A stretch of DNA of 64,000 bases from assembly GCA_964468375.1 (NCBI GenBank), contig CAYXUW010000001.1, positions 37,445-101,444 on the forward strand, written 5' to 3'. The stretch is from CAYXUW01 sp964468375 (lineage in GTDB: Bacteria; Planctomycetota; Phycisphaerae; Sedimentisphaerales; Anaerobacaceae). The translations under genes were made by a program, and so were the position numbers. Below the pieces are notes generated by a model. The model was not told the origin of the DNA. It did not search any database and saw only the letters and a list, made by a program, of their open reading frames with translations. Below are positions 51,368 to 60,254 of the stretch, one piece after another (position 1 is the first letter of the stretch; each line of letters starts with the position of its first letter).

Positions 51368-53047
51368 CTATTTCTTGGATTTCTTTGCTTTAGTGCCCTT
51401 CTTGGCTGGTTTGCCCGGTTTGTCTGCGCAGGCACTGCACAAATCTTCTTCTACCCAGTGACAAGGCCCGCCAGCTGTTTGGCATGCCTTCTCTTCGGTA
51501 CATCCACAGACACGGCATTTTCTAACTTGCTTTTTGCCCTTTTTAGATTTGGCCGTCTTAGGTGTGCCGTCGGCTTTCAGATTCGCCCATTCCGCCGGCT
51601 CTTTGAATTCTTCCCTTTCGCAAACTTCGCGGTATTTCTCGTCAATGTCAATTCCGAAAAACCCTGCAATCATTCTTGCCGTTTTTATAGATTCTGCAGT
51701 CCCGCCTGTATCCATAAGGTAATAAAAATTAATCCTCATGGTTTCCCACAAAATGCTAGCTAAATCTTCGCATGCTTTCGCAGGGTTTTTGCTGAATTGT
51801 TTTTGAGCTTTGTCGACAAATTCAAAGGGATCTTTACAATCACCTGTAAAATCTATTTCGAGAGATACAATAAGCAATGCCACAGCATACAGCTTGTTTT
51901 TATGCTTTATCGCTGTTGCAGGCGTTTCCTCAAGTCCCTTATAAAGTTCCATTATTGTCTGGGCCCATCTGCGCTCTTCTAATTCCGCCCGGAGCTGCTT
52001 GAGCGTTTCGGGCTTATTAGATTCTGTTTTTTGATTATGCTCCTTTTTGACCTTTACATAGATGATCCTGCCTTTTCCACTGCCGTGGACCACCAACGCG
52101 GGCACAGCCCCCTTAGTCGCTTTTTTGACTTTGCTGAACTGCCAGCTGCTCAGACGCCGGCCGTAAATCTTTTTCAGCCTATCGCATTCTTCCCTCTCAT
52201 AACATTGAGATATCTCTACGCAGACCAAACCCGGATGTTTTTTCTGCATCTCCGCAAATTTAGCCTTCCCGACAGCAATCTCTTTTGACTGCCAGCATTT
52301 TTTGTCGAGACATCTGTCTTTGGTGCCGATTGCATCCTCAGCTCTCTCCGCCCATAGTGTCGGCTGGCAGCTGCTCCGTTTCTGGCAATCCTGGCAGCCG
52401 GCAGTATCGAACGGCGCCTTTTTCAGAATCATCAGCTGCTCGGCCAGCCGTTTTTCGAGATCCCTGACAGTTAGATCGCTGCAGTACTGGAGCGATCTGT
52501 ATATATCCTTGTCTTGGATGTGCTGGGGGAATCTCGCAATCAGTCCCAGGTGTGCCGCCGTGAAATAACTAAAATCCGAATCCTCGAGGATCAGCTCTTT
52601 CCATTTATCAGAAAGATTGTTATTTATCGCCTCGCGCTGATGGACCCATTGCTCGTTTTTGCCCATCTTCGACGCCACCGCGGTTACATCATTTTTATAC
52701 TTGGTCAAGAGCGTGGCAACGGCCCTGCCCTGCTCGAGAATTGTCAAGTCCACACGTGCGTAATTCTCAGCAAATGTAACATCAAACGCTGCATCATCAG
52801 ATAATCTGCCGTGATTCAATACTGATATCGTCTCATAACCTACCTCACGAGCTGCCAGCAATCTCCGTTCGCCGGCAAGAAGCTCAAATTTCCCCCCATC
52901 GATTTCACGCACATGTACCGGCACCATAACACCGATTGCCCGGATGCTCTCAATAAGGTCAAGAAACGCTTGACTCTTTTTATTAATTATTCGTGGATTG
53001 TCTCCGCTGATTTTGATTTTTTTTATTTCAACTGGACAGAATTGCAT
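51368..53047 (-). CDS. ParB-like protein, second copy
   Basis: Identical to 5278..6957. Confidence 0.87.
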   Translation of the reverse strand: MQFCPVEIKKIKISGDNPRIINKKSQAFLDLIESIRAIGVMVPVHVREIDGGKFELLAGERRLLAAREVGYETISVLNHGRLSDDAAFDVTFAENYARVDLTILEQGRAVATLLTKYKNDVTAVASKMGKNEQWVHQREAINNNLSDKWKELILEDSDFSYFTAAHLGLIARFPQHIQDKDIYRSLQYCSDLTVRDLEKRLAEQLMILKKAPFDTAGCQDCQKRSSCQPTLWAERAEDAIGTKDRCLDKKCWQSKEIAVGKAKFAEMQKKHPGLVCVEISQCYEREECDRLKKIYGRRLSSWQFSKVKKATKGAVPALVVHGSGKGRIIYVKVKKEHNQKTESNKPETLKQLRAELEERRWAQTIMELYKGLEETPATAIKHKNKLYAVALLIVSLEIDFTGDCKDPFEFVDKAQKQFSKNPAKACEDLASILWETMRINFYYLMDTGGTAESIKTARMIAGFFGIDIDEKYREVCEREEFKEPAEWANLKADGTPKTAKSKKGKKQVRKCRVCGCTEEKACQTAGGPCHWVEEDLCSACADKPGKPAKKGTKAKKSKK

Positions 53048-53081
53048 TGTACTTTCTCCTTTCACCAATTCGGTTTATAAA

Positions 53082-53104
53082 AGGCCCCGCACAAAGCGGG
53101 GCCT
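53082..53104 (-). terminator. Rho-independent terminator, second copy
   Basis: Same hairpin as 6992-7014. Confidence 0.9.
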
Positions 53105-53117
53105 GGCAATACATTCA

Positions 53118-53717
53118 TTACTTCATCTGCACGGGCTTTGATAAACAAACCTCTTTATCACAGAAGCGAAGTTTTTCATCAACTTCACTCCTAAAGGCGT
53201 ACTCGTCCGGGCTGTATTTATTGGGCGGCAGCAGCGAAGGCAGGAATCCTAATCTTTTAAGAATTTCAGAAACCAGCTCGCTACAAAAAACACTCGACAA
53301 GTCGCTACGGTGGCCCATAAAAAACGACGCAACCGCCGAAGCAGCTCCCATAAGCTCTACAACGCTTTTTTCATAGGGCCGGTTTAGCAGTTCCGACATA
53401 GTGCTGTTTATAATTTCGTAAAACCGCTCGTCTCTTTCACAAACCAGACGCCGCAGAAAAGCCTTGCCCTTATACACCTGTAGGATCTCACTTAAGGGAT
53501 TCAGCTGAACGCCGTTTTTGCCATGCAGCGTTGTCGATTCAAAAAGCATTACCCGGCCGCCGTCTACAACGATGATGCCTATATGCGAGTAACGTGCCTT
53601 CCTGCGGCTGCATAATGTGCAGAAACAAAGTATCAGCGCGCTTATTGCGCCTTTGCCCCGGAAAAGAACTATATCACCGGTTTTTAATGTGCTTCTGATA
53701 TTTCTGTAGGGTATCAT
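53118..53717 (-). CDS. Permuted NlpC/P60 hydrolase, second copy
   Basis: Identical to 7028..7627. Confidence 0.82.
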   Translation of the reverse strand: MIPYRNIRSTLKTGDIVLFRGKGAISALILCFCTLCSRRKARYSHIGIIVVDGGRVMLFESTTLHGKNGVQLNPLSEILQVYKGKAFLRRLVCERDERFYEIINSTMSELLNRPYEKSVVELMGAASAVASFFMGHRSDLSSVFCSELVSEILKRLGFLPSLLPPNKYSPDEYAFRSEVDEKLRFCDKEVCLSKPVQMK

Positions 53718-53718
53718 T

Positions 53719-54102
53719 TTACTGGCTCGCTATTACTCCGGTTAACGTGTTTTTTATGGCTTCAATCTCTCCTGCAGTGACAACGCCGCCGCTGGCTGCT
53801 TTGACATAAAGGTCCGCAAGGGCGGCTATTGCACTTTCTATTTGCAGTTTACCTTCGGATTTCTGTTGTTCGACTTTAACTGTTAATTGCGTCCCATCGG
53901 GAGTGTTCTTCATTGCCTCAAGTCCGCTCAAGGTCTGGTCGCCAATTCGATCATATTCTGTTTCTGAGCGCAAGCAGCTTTCGCCTTCGATGATCTCATA
54001 CTCCTTATGGACTACTCTCGAGCAGCTACTAACTAGCCATACCGCAGCGGCCAGCAAAACCACTAGTGATATGACGGTTGATGAAAATCGTTTCGTGTTC
54101 AC
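53719..54102 (-). CDS. Small lipoprotein, second copy
   Basis: Identical to 7629..8012. Confidence 0.72.
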   Translation of the reverse strand: MNTKRFSSTVISLVVLLAAAVWLVSSCSRVVHKEYEIIEGESCLRSETEYDRIGDQTLSGLEAMKNTPDGTQLTVKVEQQKSEGKLQIESAIAALADLYVKAASGGVVTAGEIEAIKNTLTGVIASQ

Positions 54103-54131
54103 TTTTTTCTCCTTTCAAATTAAAATAATGG

Positions 54132-54890
54132 TCACAATAGTTTCTCCGGACTTTTATAGCCGGTTTCTTTTTTGAGCTTGTCAAAGAGAAGGCCTTTTTT
54201 GTTTGTGGCTCCAGATGCTCTGGCTCGCTTTGCCCATTCCACCGCTTCGGTGAAGATTGAAGGTTTCAACTGGCCGCACTGACACTGGGTTATCATGTGC
54301 TTTGTAATAGCCCTAAAGGTTCTGGTTTCTCTTGCATTGAGGTAAAAAGTCTTGGTGAGCTGGTCTGCCCAGAATTTTGACTTATCAACTATTTCAACAT
54401 CCAAATCCAAAACTTCAGCGGGTTTTCTCTCAATGGTTGTATTTGTTTTTTTATCTGTATGAGTATAGGGATTGGTTTTTGGTATAGGTTGGTCATTTCC
54501 GCCAAATCCACCTGACCCCTTTGGCAAATCCTCTTGACTATTCTGACTATTCGATTTGTCAATTTTGACAAATCGGTTTTCATCCTTAAAGGCGTACCAA
54601 AGTGTGCGGTCATATTTTTTTGAATTGTAATTAGCTTTGAGTATGACCCCCTCGCGAAGCAGCTTGTCAAGAATCACCCGGATCTGTCGGATAGTCCAGT
54701 AATCGAAAATCTCGGCAAGCCCCTTTACCGTGCAATATGTCCATGTTCGGCCGTCGTGATAATGTTTATTGTGGGCTTTATTTTTCTCTATCCAAAGCGC
54801 GAAATGGCGAATCATGATCGCAGCGGGAACTCCATACTGCTTTGCATATTTAACACTAAATGAATGCCATCGGCCTGATTCCACTTTCAT
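54132..54890 (-). CDS. Replication O-like protein, second copy
   Basis: Identical to 8042..8800. Confidence 0.8.
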   Translation of the reverse strand: MKVESGRWHSFSVKYAKQYGVPAAIMIRHFALWIEKNKAHNKHYHDGRTWTYCTVKGLAEIFDYWTIRQIRVILDKLLREGVILKANYNSKKYDRTLWYAFKDENRFVKIDKSNSQNSQEDLPKGSGGFGGNDQPIPKTNPYTHTDKKTNTTIERKPAEVLDLDVEIVDKSKFWADQLTKTFYLNARETRTFRAITKHMITQCQCGQLKPSIFTEAVEWAKRARASGATNKKGLLFDKLKKETGYKSPEKLL

Positions 54891-55105
54891 TCGCCTTCGA
54901 TAAATATCGCCATCCCTACTTGTGCTTCAGTTATTCTTTGCACACAACTTTTCGCCAGATACCCTTCCCTGCTATCCCACGCAGGGCAAATAACGCCTTC
55001 ATACGGACACACATTTTCAGTGAGATTTTCCCGTTCGGCGACCGCATCCTCTCCGTAAAGTTGCATATGCGTTAAAGGCTTGTAGATTTGTCTGTTGTTT
55101 TGCAT
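54887..55105 (-). CDS. Hypothetical small protein, second copy
   Basis: Identical to 8797..9015. Confidence 0.68.
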   Translation of the reverse strand: MQNNRQIYKPLTHMQLYGEDAVAERENLTENVCPYEGVICPAWDSREGYLAKSCVQRITEAQVGMAIFIEGE

Positions 55106-55129
55106 ATTCGGCCTCCCTGCCGGGCATGG

Positions 55130-55399
55130 TCAATCCCTCAAATCCTTAAAAGACTCCGGCGGCCAAAACACCTTCCAGCGTTTTCTAAATCTACCGCTGT
55201 GTTCACATGCAGAACGCCCTGGGGCTTCCATCATTCCGACTGTAGCCTCGGCCACTTTTTTGCTGCCGAAATAAAATTCAATGAGGTCCCCGGTAAAGCA
55301 ATTCGGCCTTTCCCTAAACGCCCAAAATTCCACCGTTCCTTCTGGAGGTTCATCCCAGAAAGTTTTCTGTGCCCATTTTGGAACTTTAATTTTCAGCAT
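55130..55399 (-). CDS. ASCH/PUA-like protein, second copy
   Basis: Identical to 9040..9309. Confidence 0.6.
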   Translation of the reverse strand: MLKIKVPKWAQKTFWDEPPEGTVEFWAFRERPNCFTGDLIEFYFGSKKVAEATVGMMEAPGRSACEHSGRFRKRWKVFWPPESFKDLRD

Positions 55400-55868
55400 T
55401 TTTGAATTTACCGTAAAAGTATTTGACGTTTCGTTTCCAGTTTTGGTTGCCTTCAAAGTCCTCCGACGGCGGGCAATGTCTGTCCGCCAGCCAGTCGATG
55501 AATTCCCCCGGGCTTTTCGCCGCCATCCAGCGCAGCCGGTTCTTAACTATTGTCGCCGCCGCCCATCCCGCCTGAATATTCAAACTGCAATTCGGCCGCC
55601 TTCTGATTTCCGCCAGGCACCGCGGATGCAGTATTCCGAACTCCCTGCCGGCCGAGCCGTTCTCGGCTTTGCGGATAGCGAGCAATAAAAGAAAATTGTC
55701 GCCGATGCAGTTATTCCGCTCGGCCGCCCGCCGAATAATCGGCAGCTCCTCGAGTAGCTTCATATCGCGAACCTGCACCTCGACCGCGCCGCCGCAGCAA
55801 CTCTCCGGCCACGGCCCTGCACCGATAGCCAGTAAAAGAATAAATCCAATTATAAAAATCGAACTCAT
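55386..55868 (-). CDS. Lysozyme-like endolysin candidate, second copy
   Basis: Identical to 9296..9778. Confidence 0.75.
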   Translation of the reverse strand: MSSIFIIGFILLLAIGAGPWPESCCGGAVEVQVRDMKLLEELPIIRRAAERNNCIGDNFLLLLAIRKAENGSAGREFGILHPRCLAEIRRRPNCSLNIQAGWAAATIVKNRLRWMAAKSPGEFIDWLADRHCPPSEDFEGNQNWKRNVKYFYGKFKNAEN

Positions 55869-56056
55869 GCTATAGCCCGCTCCCGCTGCGGATGAACAAA
55901 CTCCACATTTGAATGATATGGTTGCTGCTTAAAATTTTTGGTAGCGCAGATTGCATTTTTCCTTCTACATCCAGGCAAAATACAATCGAAAATTACAAAA
56001 GTATTGCCTGTCTCATTTGCCAATCTCTGCGCTTTCTTTGAATTAGGCCTGCTCAT
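55865..56056 (-). CDS. Hypothetical small protein, second copy
   Basis: Identical to 9775..9966. Confidence 0.6.
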   Translation of the reverse strand: MSRPNSKKAQRLANETGNTFVIFDCILPGCRRKNAICATKNFKQQPYHSNVEFVHPQRERAIA

Positions 56057-56148
56057 TTTTCATCTTTCAAAATAGCAGCGGGAGAGTTTGGAATTAGCTC
56101 CCTGTCCCCGCCCGCTGCAAATCAGCCCTACTTCCCTGTTGGGCCCAA

Positions 56149-56222
56149 TAGCGGGGGCCAGATTCGAACCGGCGAAATTATGCTTATGAGACATAACACT
56201 TAGGCCACTCGTGCACCCCGCG
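56149..56222 (-). tRNA. Phage tRNA (CAT), second copy
   Basis: Identical to 10059-10132. Confidence 0.85.
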
Positions 56223-56286
56223 TAATTTCAAATAAGGGCTGAGGCCGGAGGGAGGAAAAGAGGAGTAAAGCCCCAGCCCTTTCCAA

Positions 56287-56421
56287 TGGAGCAGACAGGA
56301 TTCGAACCTGTTGTTGCGCATCGGGTTTTTCGGTGCGTAATTCGCCGCTCGCCGCAGCACACCTACACCAATAATTGCATCTATTGGCAGATTGCGTGTC
56401 CCCTAACCACGCCGCTGCCCC
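56287..56421 (-). ncRNA. 135-nt tRNA-like element, second copy
   Basis: Identical to 10197-10331. Confidence 0.55.
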
Positions 56422-56422
56422 A

Positions 56423-56794
56423 TAAAAGCCAGATCCCAATACAGCGGAATCTGGCTTCGGAGGAGGGTGATGAAAAGCTTATAACTGCGAGGCCGGGTTT
56501 ACCTATACCACCCGGCGTAAGGTTTGGAATATCGACATGATGCGCTTTCGCGTCTAGCGCGGCGTTATTATTTTCGACCCACCGCCGGCTGGGGTCATGC
56601 CTCTATAAACTAAAGGCGATAGTATAATTCCCGGCCGGCAGGTCATTGCGAGTTACACCCTGTCAAAACGACAAAAGAAAAAAAGAGTCCCCTGCCGGCC
56701 CCTATGCACCTGTGTGCAGTTGGAAGCTTTTATAGATTTGATGGAATATGCGGCCTGCGGCACACCAGCGGTTAAAATTTTGCGTTCAGCGACA
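56423..56794. other. Non-coding region before attR, second copy
   Basis: Same inverted repeats as 10333-10704; no gene seen. Confidence 0.5.
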
Positions 56795-56843
56795 TCTTGA
56801 CTGGGGGTCAAGAGGTCGCAGGTTCAAGTCCTGTCGCCCCGAT
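56795..56843 (+). other. attR core: 3' half of proline tRNA (GGG) at the phage-host boundary
   Basis: Same tRNA half as 10705-10753, followed by host DNA from 56844. The tRNA 5' half is not present on the left, so the intact tRNA must lie at the far (attL) end of the prophage, outside this window. Confidence 0.88.
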
Positions 56844-56871
56844 TTGGCATAAAATCTTATGTTAAAATAGG

Positions 56872-56900
56872 TTGACATAGCTCAACACAATGCCTATAAT
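56872..56900 (+). promoter_or_regulatory. Consensus sigma70-type promoter
   Basis: Perfect TTGACA (56872-56877), 17-bp spacer and perfect TATAAT (56895-56900), starting 29 bp after attR and 37 bp before the WYL gene's ATG. Unusually strong for a regulator gene. Confidence 0.9.
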
Positions 56901-56936
56901 CATTCTATAGTATTAAATCGGCGCCGGAGATGCATT

Positions 56937-57917
56937 ATGAAAACTAGCAGAATTAGCAGAGTAATTCAGATACTGACGGCATTGCAATCAAGACAGCCCT
57001 ACGCAGCAGACGACTTAGCTAAGATGCTGGGGATTAGCAGGCGGATGGTTTTTCGGGACCTCAGCGAGCTGCGGAAGGTTGGCATCCCCTACCATTTTGA
57101 CAGAAAGACCTGCCGTTATTTGATAGATCCAGAATTCTTCCTGAATGTGCCGAACCTGGACTCGCAGGAAGCATTGGGGCTGCTCTTACTGGTTTATAAA
57201 GCGAGAAATCATATCCACCTGCCGCTCAAAGATTCGGTGCTGAAGGCGGCACTTAAAATAGAAAACAATCTCCCTAACGAGATAAAACGGTATTGCAACG
57301 CTGCCCTGCGGAATATCTCCATAAAAGCCGACCCTCAGGACAAGCTGGACTTGCTTGACCAGACATTTGCGCAGCTACTGAAAGCTATTTTGAGAAAACA
57401 AATTTTAAATGTCCATTATTACCTGCCTCTCGAGCGGAAAAACATAGTTACCGATTTAAGCCCTTATCATCTGGTATATAATGACCACGCCTGGTATGTG
57501 CTCGGCAGGTCGAGCTTGCATAAAGCAATCTGCACTTTTAAGCTGAATCAGATTAAACAACTGAACGTATCAGATAAATGCTTCACCAAGGACAAAACAT
57601 TTGATATATCCGAACACCTTGGCAGAGCTTGGTCAATGACCCCTGAGGGCCGGCTTTATAGCATCAAGCTCAGATTTTCGCCGGAAGTCGCCCATAACGT
57701 CGCTGAGGTTCAATGGCACAGTACACAAACCGTCGCTTTTCAGGATGATGGTTCCGCTATTATCGAATTCCGTGTCGACGGGCTCAACGAGATAACCTGG
57801 TGGATTCTAAGCTACGGCGACCGAGTGCAGGTTCTTGCACCGAAAGTTCTAAGGCAGAAAGTTATCCAAATAGCCCGGAATATAGTAAAAGAGAATGGAC
57901 AGTTATTGCCCGTTTGA
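56937..57917 (+). CDS. WYL-domain transcriptional regulator
   Basis: 326 residues. An N-terminal DeoR-type helix-turn-helix (residues about 5-55, 'AADDLAKMLGISRRMVFRDL') is followed by a WYL domain ('HLVYNDHAWYVLGRSS' near residue 183) and a C-terminal extension ('WWILSYGDRVQVLAPKVLRQ'). WYL regulators sense nucleic-acid or nucleotide ligands in several systems. CGGAG precedes the ATG. First gene of a host operon with a sigma factor and an anti-sigma protein, with which it overlaps by 23 bp. Confidence 0.9.
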   Translation: MKTSRISRVIQILTALQSRQPYAADDLAKMLGISRRMVFRDLSELRKVGIPYHFDRKTCRYLIDPEFFLNVPNLDSQEALGLLLLVYKARNHIHLPLKDSVLKAALKIENNLPNEIKRYCNAALRNISIKADPQDKLDLLDQTFAQLLKAILRKQILNVHYYLPLERKNIVTDLSPYHLVYNDHAWYVLGRSSLHKAICTFKLNQIKQLNVSDKCFTKDKTFDISEHLGRAWSMTPEGRLYSIKLRFSPEVAHNVAEVQWHSTQTVAFQDDGSAIIEFRVDGLNEITWWILSYGDRVQVLAPKVLRQKVIQIARNIVKENGQLLPV

Positions 57918-58542
57918 TAAATTTAGCGAGACAATCCCGAATGGTGATTACCAAATTAACGGTTTGCTCGCTGTTTTTAGTTCGCTTCGGAGCGAGGGTC
58001 TGGTGGCTTTGCTGGGTGCAAATACTGATAACCGCAAAGGTGGTTTAGATATTGCGTCTAAGGTTTTTGAGGAATATGGGGATTTTATTTACGCTGTCAT
58101 TACCTGTAAGGTCAGTAATGAATCCCGGGCAGACGATTTATTCCAGGATTTATTCCTCTCCTTCGTTGCCAAGCCGCCGCCTTTAAATATACGGAATATC
58201 AAGGGCTACCTCTATAGAGCGATAATTAACGATATTACCGATAGCGCTCGGCGGGTCAAGAGGTATAAGGCCCTGACCCGTCGATATGCAGAGCGGCTTA
58301 AGTACTTTAAAAATGAAAATAATCCGGAAAATGTTTTGATTGAGGCAGAGGAAACAGATAAAATATGCAAACTTATTCAAAGGCGATTGCGGAATAGCGA
58401 AGCTGAGGCCATCCTCTTACGCTACAGAAGCCATTTGAAAACCAAAGAGGTGGCGGCAAAAATGGGTGTAAACAGCGGTTCCGTTCGCAAGTATATTTAC
58501 AAAGGATTAAAAAAAGTCCGGCGGTTTTTGGGAAGAAGATAG
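57895..58542 (+). CDS. ECF-type sigma factor
   Basis: 215 residues. After a 55-residue N-terminal extension, region 2 ('ADDLFQDLFLSFVA', 'IKGYLYRAIINDITDSARR') and region 4 ('LRYRSHLKTKEVAAKMGVNSGSVRKYI', cut here to KTKEVAAKMGVNSGSVRKYI) are clear. It would direct RNA polymerase to a specific regulon. Overlaps the WYL gene by 23 bp and is 5 bp from the anti-sigma gene, so the three are co-transcribed. Confidence 0.9.
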   Translation: MDSYCPFDKFSETIPNGDYQINGLLAVFSSLRSEGLVALLGANTDNRKGGLDIASKVFEEYGDFIYAVITCKVSNESRADDLFQDLFLSFVAKPPPLNIRNIKGYLYRAIINDITDSARRVKRYKALTRRYAERLKYFKNENNPENVLIEAEETDKICKLIQRRLRNSEAEAILLRYRSHLKTKEVAAKMGVNSGSVRKYIYKGLKKVRRFLGRR

Positions 58543-58547
58543 TTAGA

Positions 58548-60242
58548 ATGATTGCCTTTGGTTCCAACTCGTTATGCAAACAGGCAGAGCTGTATTATTA
58601 CGATTTTATCTTAGATGAAAGTCGCAAGTCGGTTCCGGAGTTTATCATCGACCACATTGAGCAATGCCAAAACTGCCGTGAGCAATTGAGCCGGCTAAAA
58701 AGCGTATTGTCGCAAACAGAAGACTATACTGAACCGAAGCAGGAGCAAGTTAACCATGCCGTAACTGCGATGTTGAAGCTCCATTTTGCTTATATTGGTG
58801 AGGCCGTAACTTGTAAAATTGTGAGGCCCTTTCTACCGAATCTGTCAGACCCAGACTTGAAAATTAGAATACCGACGCCGATAACGGCACATCTGGATAA
58901 TTGCCAGCAATGTTCTGAAGATTTGGAAACTATTCGCAAACTGGATCTCAGCCGCAAGCAATTACGCTGCTTAAGCCGGTTTTTCGCGGACAGCTCTGCA
59001 ACAAATAACATCAGCTGCACGGAAGCTCAAGACGCCATCTCACCGGTTGTATCGATGGTTTTTAGTAAGGTCAGACCGGAAACACTGAGACATTTGTGCA
59101 CCTGTTCCGAGTGCAGCGAGCTGTTATATCAATATCGGGAGATGACTCGCAGAGGATTATTAAAAACCACCCTCGTGCAGCACGAATTTCCTTGCGAGAA
59201 GGTCTCGGCAAGAGATTTCTTCGACTATGTTATACCATACGAGATTGACCCGGCTAATGACCAGTATGTAAAGTTCAGAGAGTCTCTCATCTCTCATTTG
59301 CGCATCTGCCCGAGTTGTCTGGCTAAAATGCAGCAGCTGCACGCGGCCATATACGGAATTTACCAAAGGGCGGAATCCGACGTCGTTACGATATATCAAA
59401 TCGGCGAATCCGCTAAAACTCAGAAAGTCGACGAAACCGAAGAGCTTTATGCCGATTTCCCCATAAAAGTCGAAGTAAAACAGCGCGAAGAGATAAAAGC
59501 GGAGCAACCGGTTGTACCAATTGATTTCACTGCCGCCCGGAAACAAAAAGTCTCGGTGAAGAGACTCAAACCTTTTAGAATCGGCGCTATGGCAACAGCC
59601 GCTGCGGTTATATTCATAGTGGCTATCTTCCTTCAGAATACACCAACTGCCGGAGCGTCTGCGCTGGAAAAAATCTATAACGCCGTCGCCGCAGTTAGAA
59701 ACGTCCATATCGCAAGTTTTGTTCCCGATGACCAGCAGCCCGTCCAAGAAAAATGGGTGTCGAGAACGCTGAATATTTATATGATAAAAACTGCGGAAAA
59801 ATACGTTTTATGTGATATTGCTGGCGGCGTAACAAAAATAAAAAACTTGGATACCGGCACAGCCGAGACAGATAAATTAACAGCTGAGGATATTTCTGAT
59901 GTCGAAAAGAAAATGGGCGGTTCCATAGGTCTGATGCCGTTCTACAGCATATCCGGCCTCCCTGAAAATGCCGAGTGGAATCGTGTGGCAGATGAGGATT
60001 TAGAAACTTACACCGAAGGTATTGAGGTATATGACTTGGTATGGACCAGGAAAGGGTATGATGGTTTCCTGATATTCAATAAGTGGCGATTTTTTGTAGA
60101 CTCGAAAACAAATCTGCCTGAAAGAACGGAATTTTATCAAAAGTTACCCGCTGATAACGAGTATGTTCTTATATCTTCGATGAAGATTGAATATTTAAGC
60201 GATACTGAAATGCAAACCACCGTGGAAGAGGTATTTTTCTAA
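58548..60242 (+). CDS. Membrane anti-sigma-like protein with four zinc-binding modules
   Basis: 564 residues. Four HxxxCxxC motifs, each preceded by a Cys about 25-34 residues earlier: C10/H36/C40/C43, C89/H115/C119/C122, C157/H182/C186/C189, C216/H250/C254/C257. This is the ligand set of zinc-binding anti-sigma (ZAS) domains repeated four times. A transmembrane helix lies at about 346-363 and a 200-residue outer domain follows. It probably holds the sigma factor at the membrane and releases it on an external signal. The multiplicity is unusual. Confidence 0.87.
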   Translation: MIAFGSNSLCKQAELYYYDFILDESRKSVPEFIIDHIEQCQNCREQLSRLKSVLSQTEDYTEPKQEQVNHAVTAMLKLHFAYIGEAVTCKIVRPFLPNLSDPDLKIRIPTPITAHLDNCQQCSEDLETIRKLDLSRKQLRCLSRFFADSSATNNISCTEAQDAISPVVSMVFSKVRPETLRHLCTCSECSELLYQYREMTRRGLLKTTLVQHEFPCEKVSARDFFDYVIPYEIDPANDQYVKFRESLISHLRICPSCLAKMQQLHAAIYGIYQRAESDVVTIYQIGESAKTQKVDETEELYADFPIKVEVKQREEIKAEQPVVPIDFTAARKQKVSVKRLKPFRIGAMATAAAVIFIVAIFLQNTPTAGASALEKIYNAVAAVRNVHIASFVPDDQQPVQEKWVSRTLNIYMIKTAEKYVLCDIAGGVTKIKNLDTGTAETDKLTAEDISDVEKKMGGSIGLMPFYSISGLPENAEWNRVADEDLETYTEGIEVYDLVWTRKGYDGFLIFNKWRFFVDSKTNLPERTEFYQKLPADNEYVLISSMKIEYLSDTEMQTTVEEVFF

Positions 60243-60254
60243 TATCACAATTTC

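Larger units (their letters stand above)
10754..56843. mobile_element. Complete 46.1-kb siphovirus-like prophage unit
   Basis: One full unit runs from the base after the first att core to the end of the second. It carries integrase, terminase, portal, protease-capsid, tail tube, tape measure, tail tip, replication and lysis candidates, nearly all on the minus strand in tight or overlapping order. The GpA-type terminase, lambda-type portal and gpW-like protein indicate a long-tailed, cos-type phage (inference). The tape measure of 566 residues suggests a tail of roughly 85 nm by the usual 0.15 nm per residue rule. Confidence 0.93.
46091..56843. repeat. 10.75-kb exact direct repeat, right copy
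   Basis: Right copy of the block at 1-10753. It ends at the attachment core at 56843 and is followed by host sequence, so this end is the phage-chromosome boundary. Confidence 0.97.
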
